From assembly GCA_021151625.1 (NCBI GenBank), contig JAGKWY010000085.1, forward strand, positions 1 through 16,388: DNA of 16,388 nt. The letters run 5' to 3'. The notes under the pieces are model-generated. The model was not told the origin of the DNA and ran no database searches. It saw nothing but the letters and a program-made list of their open reading frames with translations. Positions 1 to 6,836 of this stretch are shown here, piece by piece. Each line of letters starts with the position of its first letter. The first letter of the stretch is position 1. The position numbers were made by a program, and so were the translations under genes. This DNA comes from Gammaproteobacteria bacterium (GTDB taxonomy: Bacteria > Pseudomonadota > Gammaproteobacteria > Pseudomonadales > Cellvibrionaceae).

Positions 1-98
1 ATGTGGAAATCAACCAGGAAAAACTCTTTCGCGGCGCCATGTTTGAAGACGATGGAGCACTCTTTTTAACCTCTCTGGAGAGCGTGAAAACATCATGA
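1..98 (+). CDS. fliM: Flagellar switch protein FliM, C-terminal end only (partial)
   Basis: Only the last ~31 codons are present, read in the frame whose codons begin at position 3; the gene starts before the window. The readable end contains LFRGAMFEDDGALFL, which fits the end of the FliM SpoA (surface presentation of antigens) domain, where a hydrophobic strand is followed by a glycine turn and a last strand. FliM binds CheY-P and sits in the cytoplasmic C-ring with FliN. Its TGA overlaps the fliN ATG (ATGA at 95-98), so the two are translationally coupled. The identification rests on the short tail plus its position directly before fliN. A CheW-like end was considered but is less likely here. 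Confidence 0.7.
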   Translation, partial: VEINQEKLFRGAMFEDDGALFLTSLESVKTS

Positions 99-484
99 AT
101 AACCAATTCAATGACAACGACTTTGACAACCTGATGAGCGCGGGCGAACTGGGCTTACCGCCCCTGCAGGAATCTGTTCCCTTCAACAATCCGTTTGATG
201 TACCCGCATCGGTGCCGCAAGTGCCACAACAGGATTTAAGTTTCTTCGGCAAGATTCCGGTGAATGTAACCCTGGAAGTCGCATCAACCGAAATTCCGCT
301 GAAAGAATTAATGGAAGTGGATACCAGCAGCGTGATCATGCTCGACAAACTTGCCGGTGAACCGCTGGACGTAAAAGTAAACGGCGCACTCTTTGCAAAA
401 GCAGAAGTGGTAGTGATGAACGGCAATTACGGCCTGCGTATTCTGGAATTAACCGGCACTGGCGTGAGCGGGCTGACTTCATGA
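95..484 (+). CDS. fliN: Flagellar motor switch protein FliN
   Basis: This 129-aa protein is the usual FliN size. Residues 1-48 are a polar, low-complexity acidic/proline-rich leader. Residues ~52-122 are a SpoA domain with the typical run: IPVNVTLEVASTEIPLKELM, then SVIMLDKLAGEPLDVKVNG, then a last strand with NYGLRI. FliN forms the lower rim of the C-ring and docks the FliH-FliI ATPase complex. Its start overlaps the fliM stop and its TGA (482-484) overlaps the fliP ATG, so it is the middle of a coupled run. GGAGAG lies about 12 nt upstream of the ATG. The next gene is fliP; there is no fliO between them, unlike most polar flagellar operons. Confidence 0.95.
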   Translation: MNNQFNDNDFDNLMSAGELGLPPLQESVPFNNPFDVPASVPQVPQQDLSFFGKIPVNVTLEVASTEIPLKELMEVDTSSVIMLDKLAGEPLDVKVNGALFAKAEVVVMNGNYGLRILELTGTGVSGLTS

Positions 485-1230
485 TGCGTTGCATTCACAT
501 CATCACAACATTAGTACTTTTATTGTTGCCATCGCTGTCGTTCGCGGCGGGCGGTGATATCACCCTGTTGAATATCACCGACACCGAAAATGGTCAGGAG
601 ATGAGCGTCAAATTGCAGATACTGGTGCTGATGACGCTGCTCGGTTTTTTGCCGGCCATGTTGATGATGATGACCTGTTTTACGCGCTTTATTATTGTGC
701 TGGCCATTTTGCGCCAGGCGATTGGTTTGCAGCAGAGCCCGCCCAACCCGGTATTAATCGGTGTGGCTTTGTGTTTAACCCTGTTGGTGATGCGCCCGGT
801 GGGCAATGAAATTTATAGCAAGGCTTACGTGCCCTTTGAAGCCGATCAAATCACCCTGCAACAAAGTTTAGGTGAAGGAAAACAAATCCTCAGCCGCTTT
901 ATGCTCGCACAAACCAGTGCCAGCTCGCTCGATACCATGATCGCCCTCTCCGGTGAAGCGCGGCCGAACAATTTAAAAGACCTGGATTTTTTTGTACTGC
1001 TGCCGGCGTTTGTATTGAGCGAATTAAAAACCGCCTTTCAAATCGGTTTTATGATTTTTGTGCCGTTTTTGGTGATCGATTTAATTGTCGCCAGTGTGCT
1101 TATGGCCATGGGGATGATGATGCTCTCGCCCATGATGATCTCCCTGCCGTTTAAATTAATGGTGTTTGTGCTGGTGGATGGCTGGACACTATTAGTCGGA
1201 ACACTGACAACCAGCATTCAGCCCTTTTAG
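481..1230 (+). CDS. fliP: Flagellar type III export gate protein FliP
   Basis: At 249 aa this is normal for FliP. An N-terminal signal peptide (hydrophobic LVLLLLP, likely cleavage after SFA at about residue 22) precedes a short periplasmic stretch. Four membrane segments follow, at about 43-75, 90-106, 185-205 and 210-245. The family signature FTRFIIVLAILRQAIG lies at 67-82, and the C-terminal half has the methionine-rich LMAMGMMMLSPMMISLPFK. Five FliP subunits with FliQ and FliR build the gate that passes rod, hook and filament subunits. The start overlaps the fliN stop by 4 nt; a second ATG immediately follows the first, so the exact start is uncertain by one codon. FliO, which normally helps FliP assembly, is not encoded next to it. 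Confidence 0.97.
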   Translation: MMRCIHIITTLVLLLLPSLSFAAGGDITLLNITDTENGQEMSVKLQILVLMTLLGFLPAMLMMMTCFTRFIIVLAILRQAIGLQQSPPNPVLIGVALCLTLLVMRPVGNEIYSKAYVPFEADQITLQQSLGEGKQILSRFMLAQTSASSLDTMIALSGEARPNNLKDLDFFVLLPAFVLSELKTAFQIGFMIFVPFLVIDLIVASVLMAMGMMMLSPMMISLPFKLMVFVLVDGWTLLVGTLTTSIQPF

Positions 1231-1235
1231 CGACG

Positions 1236-1259
1236 TTCTTGTTAAACATTCTTGCTAAA
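1236..1259 (+). repeat. Short direct repeat in the fliP-fliQ gap
   Basis: TTCTTGTTAAA (1236-1246) and TTCTTGCTAAA (1249-1259) differ at one base and are spaced 13 bp start to start. They lie in the 65-bp fliP-fliQ gap, the longest non-coding stretch of an operon whose other junctions overlap or are a few bases to ~17 bp long. The repeat could be part of an operator or promoter, or just degenerate AT-rich sequence. Confidence 0.45.
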
Positions 1260-1281
1260 AGTTAGTTAACCCTGTTTATAA
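1252..1281 (+). promoter_or_regulatory. Possible weak internal promoter before fliQ
   Basis: TTGCTA (1252-1257) could serve as a -35 box and TTATAA (1276-1281) as a -10 box, with an 18-bp spacer, 14 bp before the fliQ ATG. The match to the sigma-70 consensus is partial, and the distance to the start codon leaves a very short leader. It is listed because this is the only gap in the operon large enough for a promoter. Confidence 0.2.
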
Positions 1282-1295
1282 AAGAGATAACTGCC

Positions 1296-1568
1296 ATGAT
1301 GACTCCGGAAGCAGCAACGACCTTAATTGCCAACGCGGTTTATATCACCGGGTTGGTGGTGTGTGTGCTGATTGTGCCGAGTTTGATCGGCGGTTTAATC
1401 GTGAGTATCTTTCAAGCGGCAACCCAAATTAATGAGCAGATGCTGAGTTTTTTACCGCGTCTGTTAATAACCCTTGGCATGTTGTTATTTGCCGGCAACT
1501 GGATTCTGCAAACGCTGAGCGATTTGTTTGTACAAATTTTCCAGCAAGCCGGAACATTAATTGGCTAG
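1296..1568 (+). CDS. fliQ: Flagellar export gate protein FliQ
   Basis: A 90-aa protein with two hydrophobic hairpin helices (about 14-40 and 52-78), the exact architecture and size of FliQ. The stretch IVSIFQAATQINEQMLSFLPR between the helices is the conserved cytoplasmic-facing turn of the family. Four FliQ subunits wrap around the FliP5-FliR1 core. Two adjacent ATG codons make the start ambiguous by one residue; GAGA lies ~9 nt upstream. Its TAG stop sits in the loop of a perfect inverted repeat that spans the junction with fliR. Confidence 0.96.
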   Translation: MMTPEAATTLIANAVYITGLVVCVLIVPSLIGGLIVSIFQAATQINEQMLSFLPRLLITLGMLLFAGNWILQTLSDLFVQIFQQAGTLIG

Positions 1569-1579
1569 GGCCAATTAAT
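1556..1579 (+). repeat. Perfect 10-bp inverted repeat around the fliQ stop codon
   Basis: ATTAATTGGC (1556-1565) and GCCAATTAAT (1570-1579) are exact reverse complements with a 4-nt loop TAGG that contains the fliQ TAG. The fliR ATG follows 6 nt after the right arm and has no Shine-Dalgarno sequence at normal spacing. No T-run follows, so it is not an intrinsic terminator. The mRNA could form a hairpin that tunes termination-reinitiation between fliQ and fliR. Confidence 0.6.
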
Positions 1580-1585
1580 TAGCCT

Positions 1586-2374
1586 ATGACCACGGCCCCT
1601 ATTTTTGAACTCAGCCAATTGCTGCGCGACGCGCAAGCTTATTGGTGGCCATTCTGCCGGTTGCTCGCACTGCTGAGCATGGCGCCGCTGTTCAATCACA
1701 AAAGTGTTTCTACTCGCGTGCGCGTTTTGCTGGCGTTAGTGCTGACCTTTGCCTTGGGAAAAATGCTCCCGGTACCGCCGGAGATAGAGCCGCTTTCGCT
1801 TAAAGGGATTATGACTACCTTTGAACAAATTATTTTTGGTGTAATTTTGGGCTTGATGCTGCAACTGGTATTTACCATTTTTATGCTGGTGGGCGAAGTT
1901 ATTTCCGGGCAGATGGGGATGAGTATGGCCCGTTATAACGACCCCACCAACGGCGTTTCCTCCTCATCGATTATTTACCAGCTGTATTTTATTTTGCTGG
2001 TGTTTTTATTTTTCTCTATCGACTGTCACTTATTAATTATCAGCGTTTTTTACCAAAGTTTTGTGCACTGGCCTGTGGGTGGCGGTTTGCACTATTTGGG
2101 TATTGAAGCCTTTTTGCGCGGTATTGCCTGGACCTTTTCGGCGGCGGTATTAATCAGCTTGCCGATCGTTTTTTGTATGGCACTGGTGCAATTTTGTTTC
2201 GGTTTGTTAAACCGTATTTCACCGGCCATGAATTTATTTTCGCTCGGCTTCCCCATCACCATTCTAGTGGGCTTGCTGTGTATCTACCTGACCCTGCCCA
2301 ATATGCCACAGAGCTACCTGCATTTAACGCGCGAGCTGCTGGACACTATTGGCCTTGTGCTGCAAGGAGCCTGA
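1586..2374 (+). CDS. fliR: Flagellar export gate protein FliR
   Basis: The 262-aa sequence is the family's usual length. It has about six hydrophobic segments, and the centre holds GEVISGQMGMSMARYNDPTNG, which matches the conserved FliR region that begins GExIGxQMG. The C-terminal part has LLNRISPAMNLFSLGFPITILVGL, another strongly conserved FliR stretch. FliR caps the FliP5FliQ4 spiral in the inner membrane. The ATG is 17 nt after the fliQ stop. It has no clear ribosome site, which fits translational coupling to fliQ through the inverted repeat at 1556-1579. The gene ends in two successive stops (TGA TAA). Confidence 0.96.
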   Translation: MTTAPIFELSQLLRDAQAYWWPFCRLLALLSMAPLFNHKSVSTRVRVLLALVLTFALGKMLPVPPEIEPLSLKGIMTTFEQIIFGVILGLMLQLVFTIFMLVGEVISGQMGMSMARYNDPTNGVSSSSIIYQLYFILLVFLFFSIDCHLLIISVFYQSFVHWPVGGGLHYLGIEAFLRGIAWTFSAAVLISLPIVFCMALVQFCFGLLNRISPAMNLFSLGFPITILVGLLCIYLTLPNMPQSYLHLTRELLDTIGLVLQGA

Positions 2375-2377
2375 TAA

Positions 2378-3511
2378 ATGGCCGACGACAGCAGCAGCCA
2401 GGAAAAAACGGAAGAAGCCTCCGCCCAGAAACTCAAAAAGAGTAAGGACGAAGGCCAGGTTGCGCGCTCCAAAGATCTGGCGACGACTATCTCCTTGTTG
2501 GCAACCTTATTGGTATTGAAATACAGCCTGGGCTTTTACTCGGAAACCCTGCGTGAAAGTTTTCGTTTATCTTACGTGAATTTTCACGAATCCAGTATCC
2601 GCCTGGACGATTTGCAACTCCTGCTAACCGAAAACATTATTTTATTTATTAAAGTGTTGTTGCCCTTGTTAATCACACCAATACTGGTTGTGAGCCTGTC
2701 ATTAATGCCCGGCGGCTGGGTATTTGCCAGCAAGAATTTTATGCCGCAATTCAGCCGTATGAACCCCATTAAAGGTTTGGGGAAAATTGTCTCGGCGCAA
2801 AACTGGACTGAATTGTTAAAGTCGCTGCTCAAAGTGACTGTTTTATTGTTGGCTGCCTGGTGGTTAGTGATAGAAGCCAGCTCACATTTAATTGAATTGC
2901 AGCGCAGCGATTTACCCGGTGCCATTGGCAATGCTTTCAGCTTATTGTTTAACACTACCCTCGCCCTGCTGGTGGTATTTATCATTTTTTCGTTTATCGA
3001 CATTCCGCTGCAGCGCTTTTTCTTCCTCAAAAAAATGCGCATGAGCAAACAGGAAGTGAAAGAAGAACACAAAAACCAGGAAGGCCGCCCGGAAGTTAAA
3101 GCGCGCATTAAACAGTTGCAGCGGCAAATGTTGCAGCGGCAGATTAATAAAGTGATCAAGGATGCAGACGTGGTTATCGTCAACCCGGAACACTATGCCG
3201 TTGCATTGAAATACGATTTGAAAAAAGCCAAAGCACCCTATGTATTAGCAAAAGGTGTGGACGAGCTCGCGCTCTATATGAAAAAACTTGCCGCCAGCCA
3301 TCAATTGGAAATTATTGAAATGCCGCCCTTGGCGCGTGCGATTTACCACACCACACGCATTAACCAGCAAATACCGGCACCGCTCTACACCGCAGTGGCC
3401 CATGTGCTGACTTACATTTTGCACCTGCGCGCCTATCGCCAGGGCCGCCGCAACAAACCGATTTTGCCAAGCAACCTTCCGATTCCGGCCAGCATGGCCA
3501 ACAGGACTTAA
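2378..3511 (+). CDS. flhB: Flagellar export switch protein FlhB
   Basis: At 377 aa it is a full-length FlhB. The N-terminus SSSQEKTEEASAQKLKKSKDEGQ is the family's typical polar leader. Four membrane helices lie at about 33-53, 88-113, 148-168 and 187-208, followed by a charged linker (218-260) and the cytoplasmic autoprotease domain. The cleavage motif reads N269-P270-E271-H272 followed by YAVAL: the catalytic Asn and Pro are kept, and Glu replaces the commoner Thr of NPTH. Self-cleavage switches export from hook to filament substrates. AAGGAG sits 8 nt before the ATG, and the gap to fliR is 3 nt. The C-terminus ends soon after the domain with a short proline-containing tail. Confidence 0.97.
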   Translation: MADDSSSQEKTEEASAQKLKKSKDEGQVARSKDLATTISLLATLLVLKYSLGFYSETLRESFRLSYVNFHESSIRLDDLQLLLTENIILFIKVLLPLLITPILVVSLSLMPGGWVFASKNFMPQFSRMNPIKGLGKIVSAQNWTELLKSLLKVTVLLLAAWWLVIEASSHLIELQRSDLPGAIGNAFSLLFNTTLALLVVFIIFSFIDIPLQRFFFLKKMRMSKQEVKEEHKNQEGRPEVKARIKQLQRQMLQRQINKVIKDADVVIVNPEHYAVALKYDLKKAKAPYVLAKGVDELALYMKKLAASHQLEIIEMPPLARAIYHTTRINQQIPAPLYTAVAHVLTYILHLRAYRQGRRNKPILPSNLPIPASMANRT

Positions 3512-3513
3512 CC

Positions 3514-5604
3514 ATGAATCCACTCCAACAATTCAGCTCCAATTTCCGCAGTGGCCGCATAGGAATTCCGCTGCTGATTTTGTCGATACTGGCAATGATT
3601 ATCCTGCCGCTGCCACCGCTGCTGCTGGATATTTTATTTACTTTTAATATCGCAGTTGCGATTCTGGTATTGCTCACCAGTGTCTCGGCCAAAAGCCCGC
3701 TGGATTTTTCACTCTTCCCGACGGTAATTTTAATTACCACCTTAATGCGTTTATGTTTAAACGTAGCCTCAACGCGCGTGGTGTTATTGGAAGGTCACAC
3801 CGGCACCGACGCCGCGGGTAAAGTAATTGAAGCTTTCGGTGAAGTTGTCATCGGCGGCAACTTTATTGTAGGTATGGTGGTGTTCATGATCTTGATGATC
3901 GTGAACTTTATCGTAATCACCAAAGGTGGTGAACGTATTTCCGAAGTCACCGCGCGTTTTACCCTGGATGCATTACCCGGCAAACAAATGGCGATTGATG
4001 CAGATTTAAATGCGGGTTTAATTTCGCAGGAAGAAGCCAAACAGCGCCGCCAACAAGTGGCTAAAGAAGCAGATTTTTACGGTGCAATGGACGGTGCATC
4101 CAAATTTGTACGCGGCGATGCCATTGCGGGAATTTTAATTCTGCTGATCAACCTGTTCGGCGGTTTTGCCATCGGCATGTTTATGTACGACCTGAGCGCA
4201 GGCCAAGCCTTCCAGCAATACGCGTTGCTCGCGATTGGTGACGGCCTTGCTGCACAAATTCCTGCGCTGCTGCTTTCCACCGCAGCAGCGATTATTGTTA
4301 CGCGCATTAACGAATCCTCCGAAATTACCGAGCAGGTGCAAGGCCAATTACTCGCTTCGCCCACTACGCTCTACACAGTGGCGGGAATTTTATTTTTACT
4401 CGGCGCCATTCCTGGCATGCCGCACTTAGCATTTTTTACCTTTGCGGGCTTAATTGGTTTTATCGCCTGGCGAATATCGCAGAGCCCGGAACCAGCCGAT
4501 CCGCTCGAACAAGCCGAAGCCATTACCACAGCAATGGCGCAGGAACAAAATCAAAACCTCGCCTGGGATGATATTCCCGCAGTAGAAACCCTGTCGATTT
4601 CTCTTGGCTATAAATTAGTGGGATTAGTGAATCAAGCGGCGGGGGCCCCACTCGTTCAGCGCGTACGCGGCGTGCGCCAAACCCTATCGGAAAGCCTTGG
4701 CTTTTTGTTACCGGAAGTACAAATTCGCGATAGCCTGCGTTTAAAGGCAGCGCAGTACAATATCTACATCAACGGTGAAAAAATTGATGGAGCTGAAATC
4801 CATGCGGATCGCATGATGGCCATTCCCTCGCCGGAACTTTACGGCGAGATCGATGGTATTTTGGGAACCGATCCCGCCTATCGCATGCCTGTGGTGTGGA
4901 TACTGCCTGCCGAAAAATCGCGCGCGTTAAATTTGGGTTATCAGGTAATTGACTGCGCGAGTGTCATCGCCACCCATTTAAATAAAGTGATTCGCGCAAA
5001 TTTACCGGAAGTGTTTAAGCACGATGATGTAGATCATCTGCTGCAACGCCTGACCCAGCAAGCGCCAAAATTGGCCGATGCATTAAAACACCAGTTGAGC
5101 CTCACACAGCAACACCGTGTTTATCGTCAACTGTTACTGGAAGAAGTGTCGCTGCGCGATATTGTCAGCATTGCTACCGCGTTAGTGGAAGGCAGTGAAA
5201 GTACGAAAGATCCGGTTTTGTTATCAGCCGACGTGCGCTACGCCTTGCGCCGCAATATTGTCACCAGCATTGCCGGTGAGCGCAGTGAGTTATCAGTATT
5301 TGTGTTGGATAATAATCTGGAAAACACCTTGCTCAGCGCATTAAGTATTGCCAAACAAGCAGGGCCAATCAGCCTGGATAATATTCCAGTAGAACCCAAC
5401 CTGCTCAACCAATTACAAAACGCCATGCCGGTGGTAAAAGAGAAATTGCGTAAGGAAGGTCACCCTCCCATACTCGCGGTAATGCCACAGCTACGCCCGC
5501 TGCTGGCACGCTATGCGCGCGTATTTAGTCCCGGCCTGCATGTGCTATCGCAAAATGAAATTCCGGAAAAAGTCGGGGTAAATATTTTGGGGAGTTTGGG
5601 GTAA
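3514..5604 (+). CDS. flhA: Flagellar export ring protein FlhA
   Basis: A 696-aa FHIPEP-family protein of normal length. Residues ~16-320 are the membrane half with about eight helices. Inside it, ITTLMRLCLNVASTR (74-88) and the cytoplasmic loop with TKGGERISEVTARFTLDALPG (136-156) carry the conserved family signature, including the Arg and Asp residues linked to proton use. Residues ~345-696 are the soluble nonameric domain that receives chaperone-substrate complexes. It starts 2 nt after the flhB stop with AGGA ~9 nt upstream. It is the last gene of the operon: the next gene is convergent, so flhF and fleN do not follow as they do in polar flagellar clusters. Confidence 0.97.
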   Translation: MNPLQQFSSNFRSGRIGIPLLILSILAMIILPLPPLLLDILFTFNIAVAILVLLTSVSAKSPLDFSLFPTVILITTLMRLCLNVASTRVVLLEGHTGTDAAGKVIEAFGEVVIGGNFIVGMVVFMILMIVNFIVITKGGERISEVTARFTLDALPGKQMAIDADLNAGLISQEEAKQRRQQVAKEADFYGAMDGASKFVRGDAIAGILILLINLFGGFAIGMFMYDLSAGQAFQQYALLAIGDGLAAQIPALLLSTAAAIIVTRINESSEITEQVQGQLLASPTTLYTVAGILFLLGAIPGMPHLAFFTFAGLIGFIAWRISQSPEPADPLEQAEAITTAMAQEQNQNLAWDDIPAVETLSISLGYKLVGLVNQAAGAPLVQRVRGVRQTLSESLGFLLPEVQIRDSLRLKAAQYNIYINGEKIDGAEIHADRMMAIPSPELYGEIDGILGTDPAYRMPVVWILPAEKSRALNLGYQVIDCASVIATHLNKVIRANLPEVFKHDDVDHLLQRLTQQAPKLADALKHQLSLTQQHRVYRQLLLEEVSLRDIVSIATALVEGSESTKDPVLLSADVRYALRRNIVTSIAGERSELSVFVLDNNLENTLLSALSIAKQAGPISLDNIPVEPNLLNQLQNAMPVVKEKLRKEGHPPILAVMPQLRPLLARYARVFSPGLHVLSQNEIPEKVGVNILGSLG

Positions 5605-5617
5605 TAATATTAAATCG

Positions 5618-5655
5618 ACGCTTACTACTTTTGGTGTTTAGAAAATAGTAAGCGT
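5618..5655. terminator. Hairpin after flhA (possible bidirectional terminator)
   Basis: ACGCTTACTA (5618-5627) is the exact reverse complement of TAGTAAGCGT (5646-5655). A further TTTT/GAAA pairing inside the loop follows one mismatch. It begins 14 bp after the flhA stop, between two convergent genes. The + strand tail is not a clean T-run, so termination strength is uncertain. Confidence 0.45.
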
Positions 5656-5681
5656 TAGCTCAATTGGTGAAGAACAAATTA

Positions 5682-5713
5682 AAAAATAATAAACGCATAA
5701 AACTATGCGCTCT
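5682..5713 (-). terminator. Terminator-like hairpin after the first pilZ gene
   Basis: On the - strand CGCATA (5709-5704), loop GTTT, TATGCG (5699-5694), is followed by TTTATTATTTTTTAA. A short stem with a long T-rich tail, 30 bp downstream of the - strand PilZ stop, is a good, if small, intrinsic terminator. The outer stem can extend by A-T and G-T pairs. Confidence 0.6.
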
Positions 5714-5742
5714 AAAATAGCTGCACGAAAACAGATGTGCGC

Positions 5743-6141
5743 TTACGCTGACATGCTTGCAAGATAAGCGTCTGCTTGTTCAGCTTTATTGTTGTCTACA
5801 GAGATTTTTTCCAATGCATCACGTCGAATACGCACGCGCTCAACCATAGCTGCAAATGTGGCTGGTGGCTGATACAAACAGAAACCACCCTCAAAATAAC
5901 CTGTATCGGCGTTAGCGCCTGACCATTTGCAAGTTGCATCCAGATCAAATTGTGCAATTTCGCCCTCGCGCACTTGCACGAGCATATGCAACCGCTCGTC
6001 CGGCACAAAGGGTGCTTCGCTAACAACTTTAAGACCAGATTCGGAAATATCTTCCACATAACCAATTAATGAACCGTTACGGGAATTGCTAACTTTGACT
6101 TGAAACATAGAGCGGAACTGCTGGCGACTTTGGTTACGCAT
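5743..6141 (-). CDS. Single-domain PilZ protein (copy 1)
   Basis: A 132-aa protein made almost entirely of one PilZ domain, a c-di-GMP receptor fold. The binding signature is complete: R6-x3-R10 near the N-terminus and D31-x-S33-x-x-G36 (DISESG). A helical, acidic tail follows residue ~100. The start chosen is the ATG at 6141, because GGAGG (6155-6151) lies 9 nt before it; an in-frame TTG three codons earlier (6150) lacks a ribosome site at proper spacing. It is a paralogue of the next gene upstream: both begin MRNQSR and share the domain core. Being convergent with and adjacent to a flagellar operon suggests a link between c-di-GMP and motility or surface behaviour; this is inference. Confidence 0.9.
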   Translation of the reverse strand: MRNQSRQQFRSMFQVKVSNSRNGSLIGYVEDISESGLKVVSEAPFVPDERLHMLVQVREGEIAQFDLDATCKWSGANADTGYFEGGFCLYQPPATFAAMVERVRIRRDALEKISVDNNKAEQADAYLASMSA

Positions 6142-6332
6142 AGCGATCAACCTCCATGATGGGTGCCAGGGCGGCGAGATAATTAAGGATTGGGCAAATT
6201 AGCGGTTATAGATTGCACCTGTATTAAAAACTCTTCCAAGCAGGAAATCTGAGCAAAAAATATACCCCCAACCCCATTGGCACTCAACGCAGCCATAACT
6301 ATTAATCGGGCCAGGGTAAACAGAAATATAAA

Positions 6333-6354
6333 TAATCAGCCAACTCGCTGATTA
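6333..6354 (-). terminator. Terminator-like hairpin after the second pilZ gene
   Basis: TAATCAGC (6333-6340) and GCTGATTA (6347-6354) are exact reverse complements around a 6-nt loop. On the - strand the stem is followed by a T-rich tail (TTTATATTTCTG). It lies 28 bp downstream of the PilZ copy 2 stop, which suggests that the two pilZ genes are separate transcription units. The rest of the 240-bp spacer 6142-6381 should hold the promoter of copy 1, but I could not pick a convincing -35/-10 pair. Confidence 0.55.
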
Positions 6355-6381
6355 ATAAAGGGGAAATTTTAAGCCTAAAGG

Positions 6382-6744
6382 TCAGGCCGGCGAATAATCA
6401 CCGTTTTCAGTCTCGCCGCGCTGCACGCGCATCTTCTCCACCATTAAGGTGAATTCCGCCGAAGGCTGCTCCAAAATGAAGCCCGCCTCAAAATATCCGG
6501 TCTTGGGGTTGCTGCCAGTCCATTTGCAGCTCACATCCAGGTCAAATTGCAGTACTTCATCTTCCTTCACCCGCATGCGCAAGCGCAAAGGCAATCGCTC
6601 GCCCTGCACAAATGCCTTATCGCTCAATACTTTAAGCCCGGTTTCCGAAACATCGCCCACATAACCAATGAGCGCATTGGTTTTGGGATTACTGACTTTC
6701 ACCCGAAAAATAGAACGAAACTGCAAGCGGCTTTGGTTACGCAT
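6382..6744 (-). CDS. Single-domain PilZ protein (copy 2)
   Basis: A 120-aa PilZ protein with the intact c-di-GMP signature R6-x3-R10 and D31-x-S33-x-x-G36 (DVSETG), then the typical conserved CKWTGSNPKTGYFEAGF strand pair. It lacks the long acidic tail of copy 1. The shared N-terminus and parallel layout show a tandem duplication that has since diverged. A weak AGG lies about 10 nt before the ATG. Its effector target cannot be read from sequence; such stand-alone PilZ proteins act by binding partner proteins. Confidence 0.9.
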   Translation of the reverse strand: MRNQSRLQFRSIFRVKVSNPKTNALIGYVGDVSETGLKVLSDKAFVQGERLPLRLRMRVKEDEVLQFDLDVSCKWTGSNPKTGYFEAGFILEQPSAEFTLMVEKMRVQRGETENGDYSPA

Positions 6745-6836
6745 AACGAAGAAACCTGATTAAAAGTTGTACCAAAGCGGTATAGCGACCAAAGCTGGGG
6801 GGAAATTAAGGGGGGATTGAAAAATATTAAACCCGA

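Noticed and set aside
2584..3193. Long - strand ORFs antisense to flhB
   Set aside because: They are shadows of flhB: Cys- and Ser-rich composition, no ribosome site, no domain, and full overlap with a well-conserved gene.
5651..5675. tRNA-like D-arm sequence (GTTAGCTCAATTGGT)
   Set aside because: It resembles a tRNA D-arm, but no acceptor stem, anticodon arm or TTCRA-type T-arm follows; it lies in the arm and tail of the flhA hairpin.
6745..6836. Repeated ACCAAAGC near G-rich tracts upstream of pilZ copy 2
   Set aside because: Two 8-mers in 92 bp could be an operator, but no symmetry or promoter boxes accompany them, so they are too short to claim.
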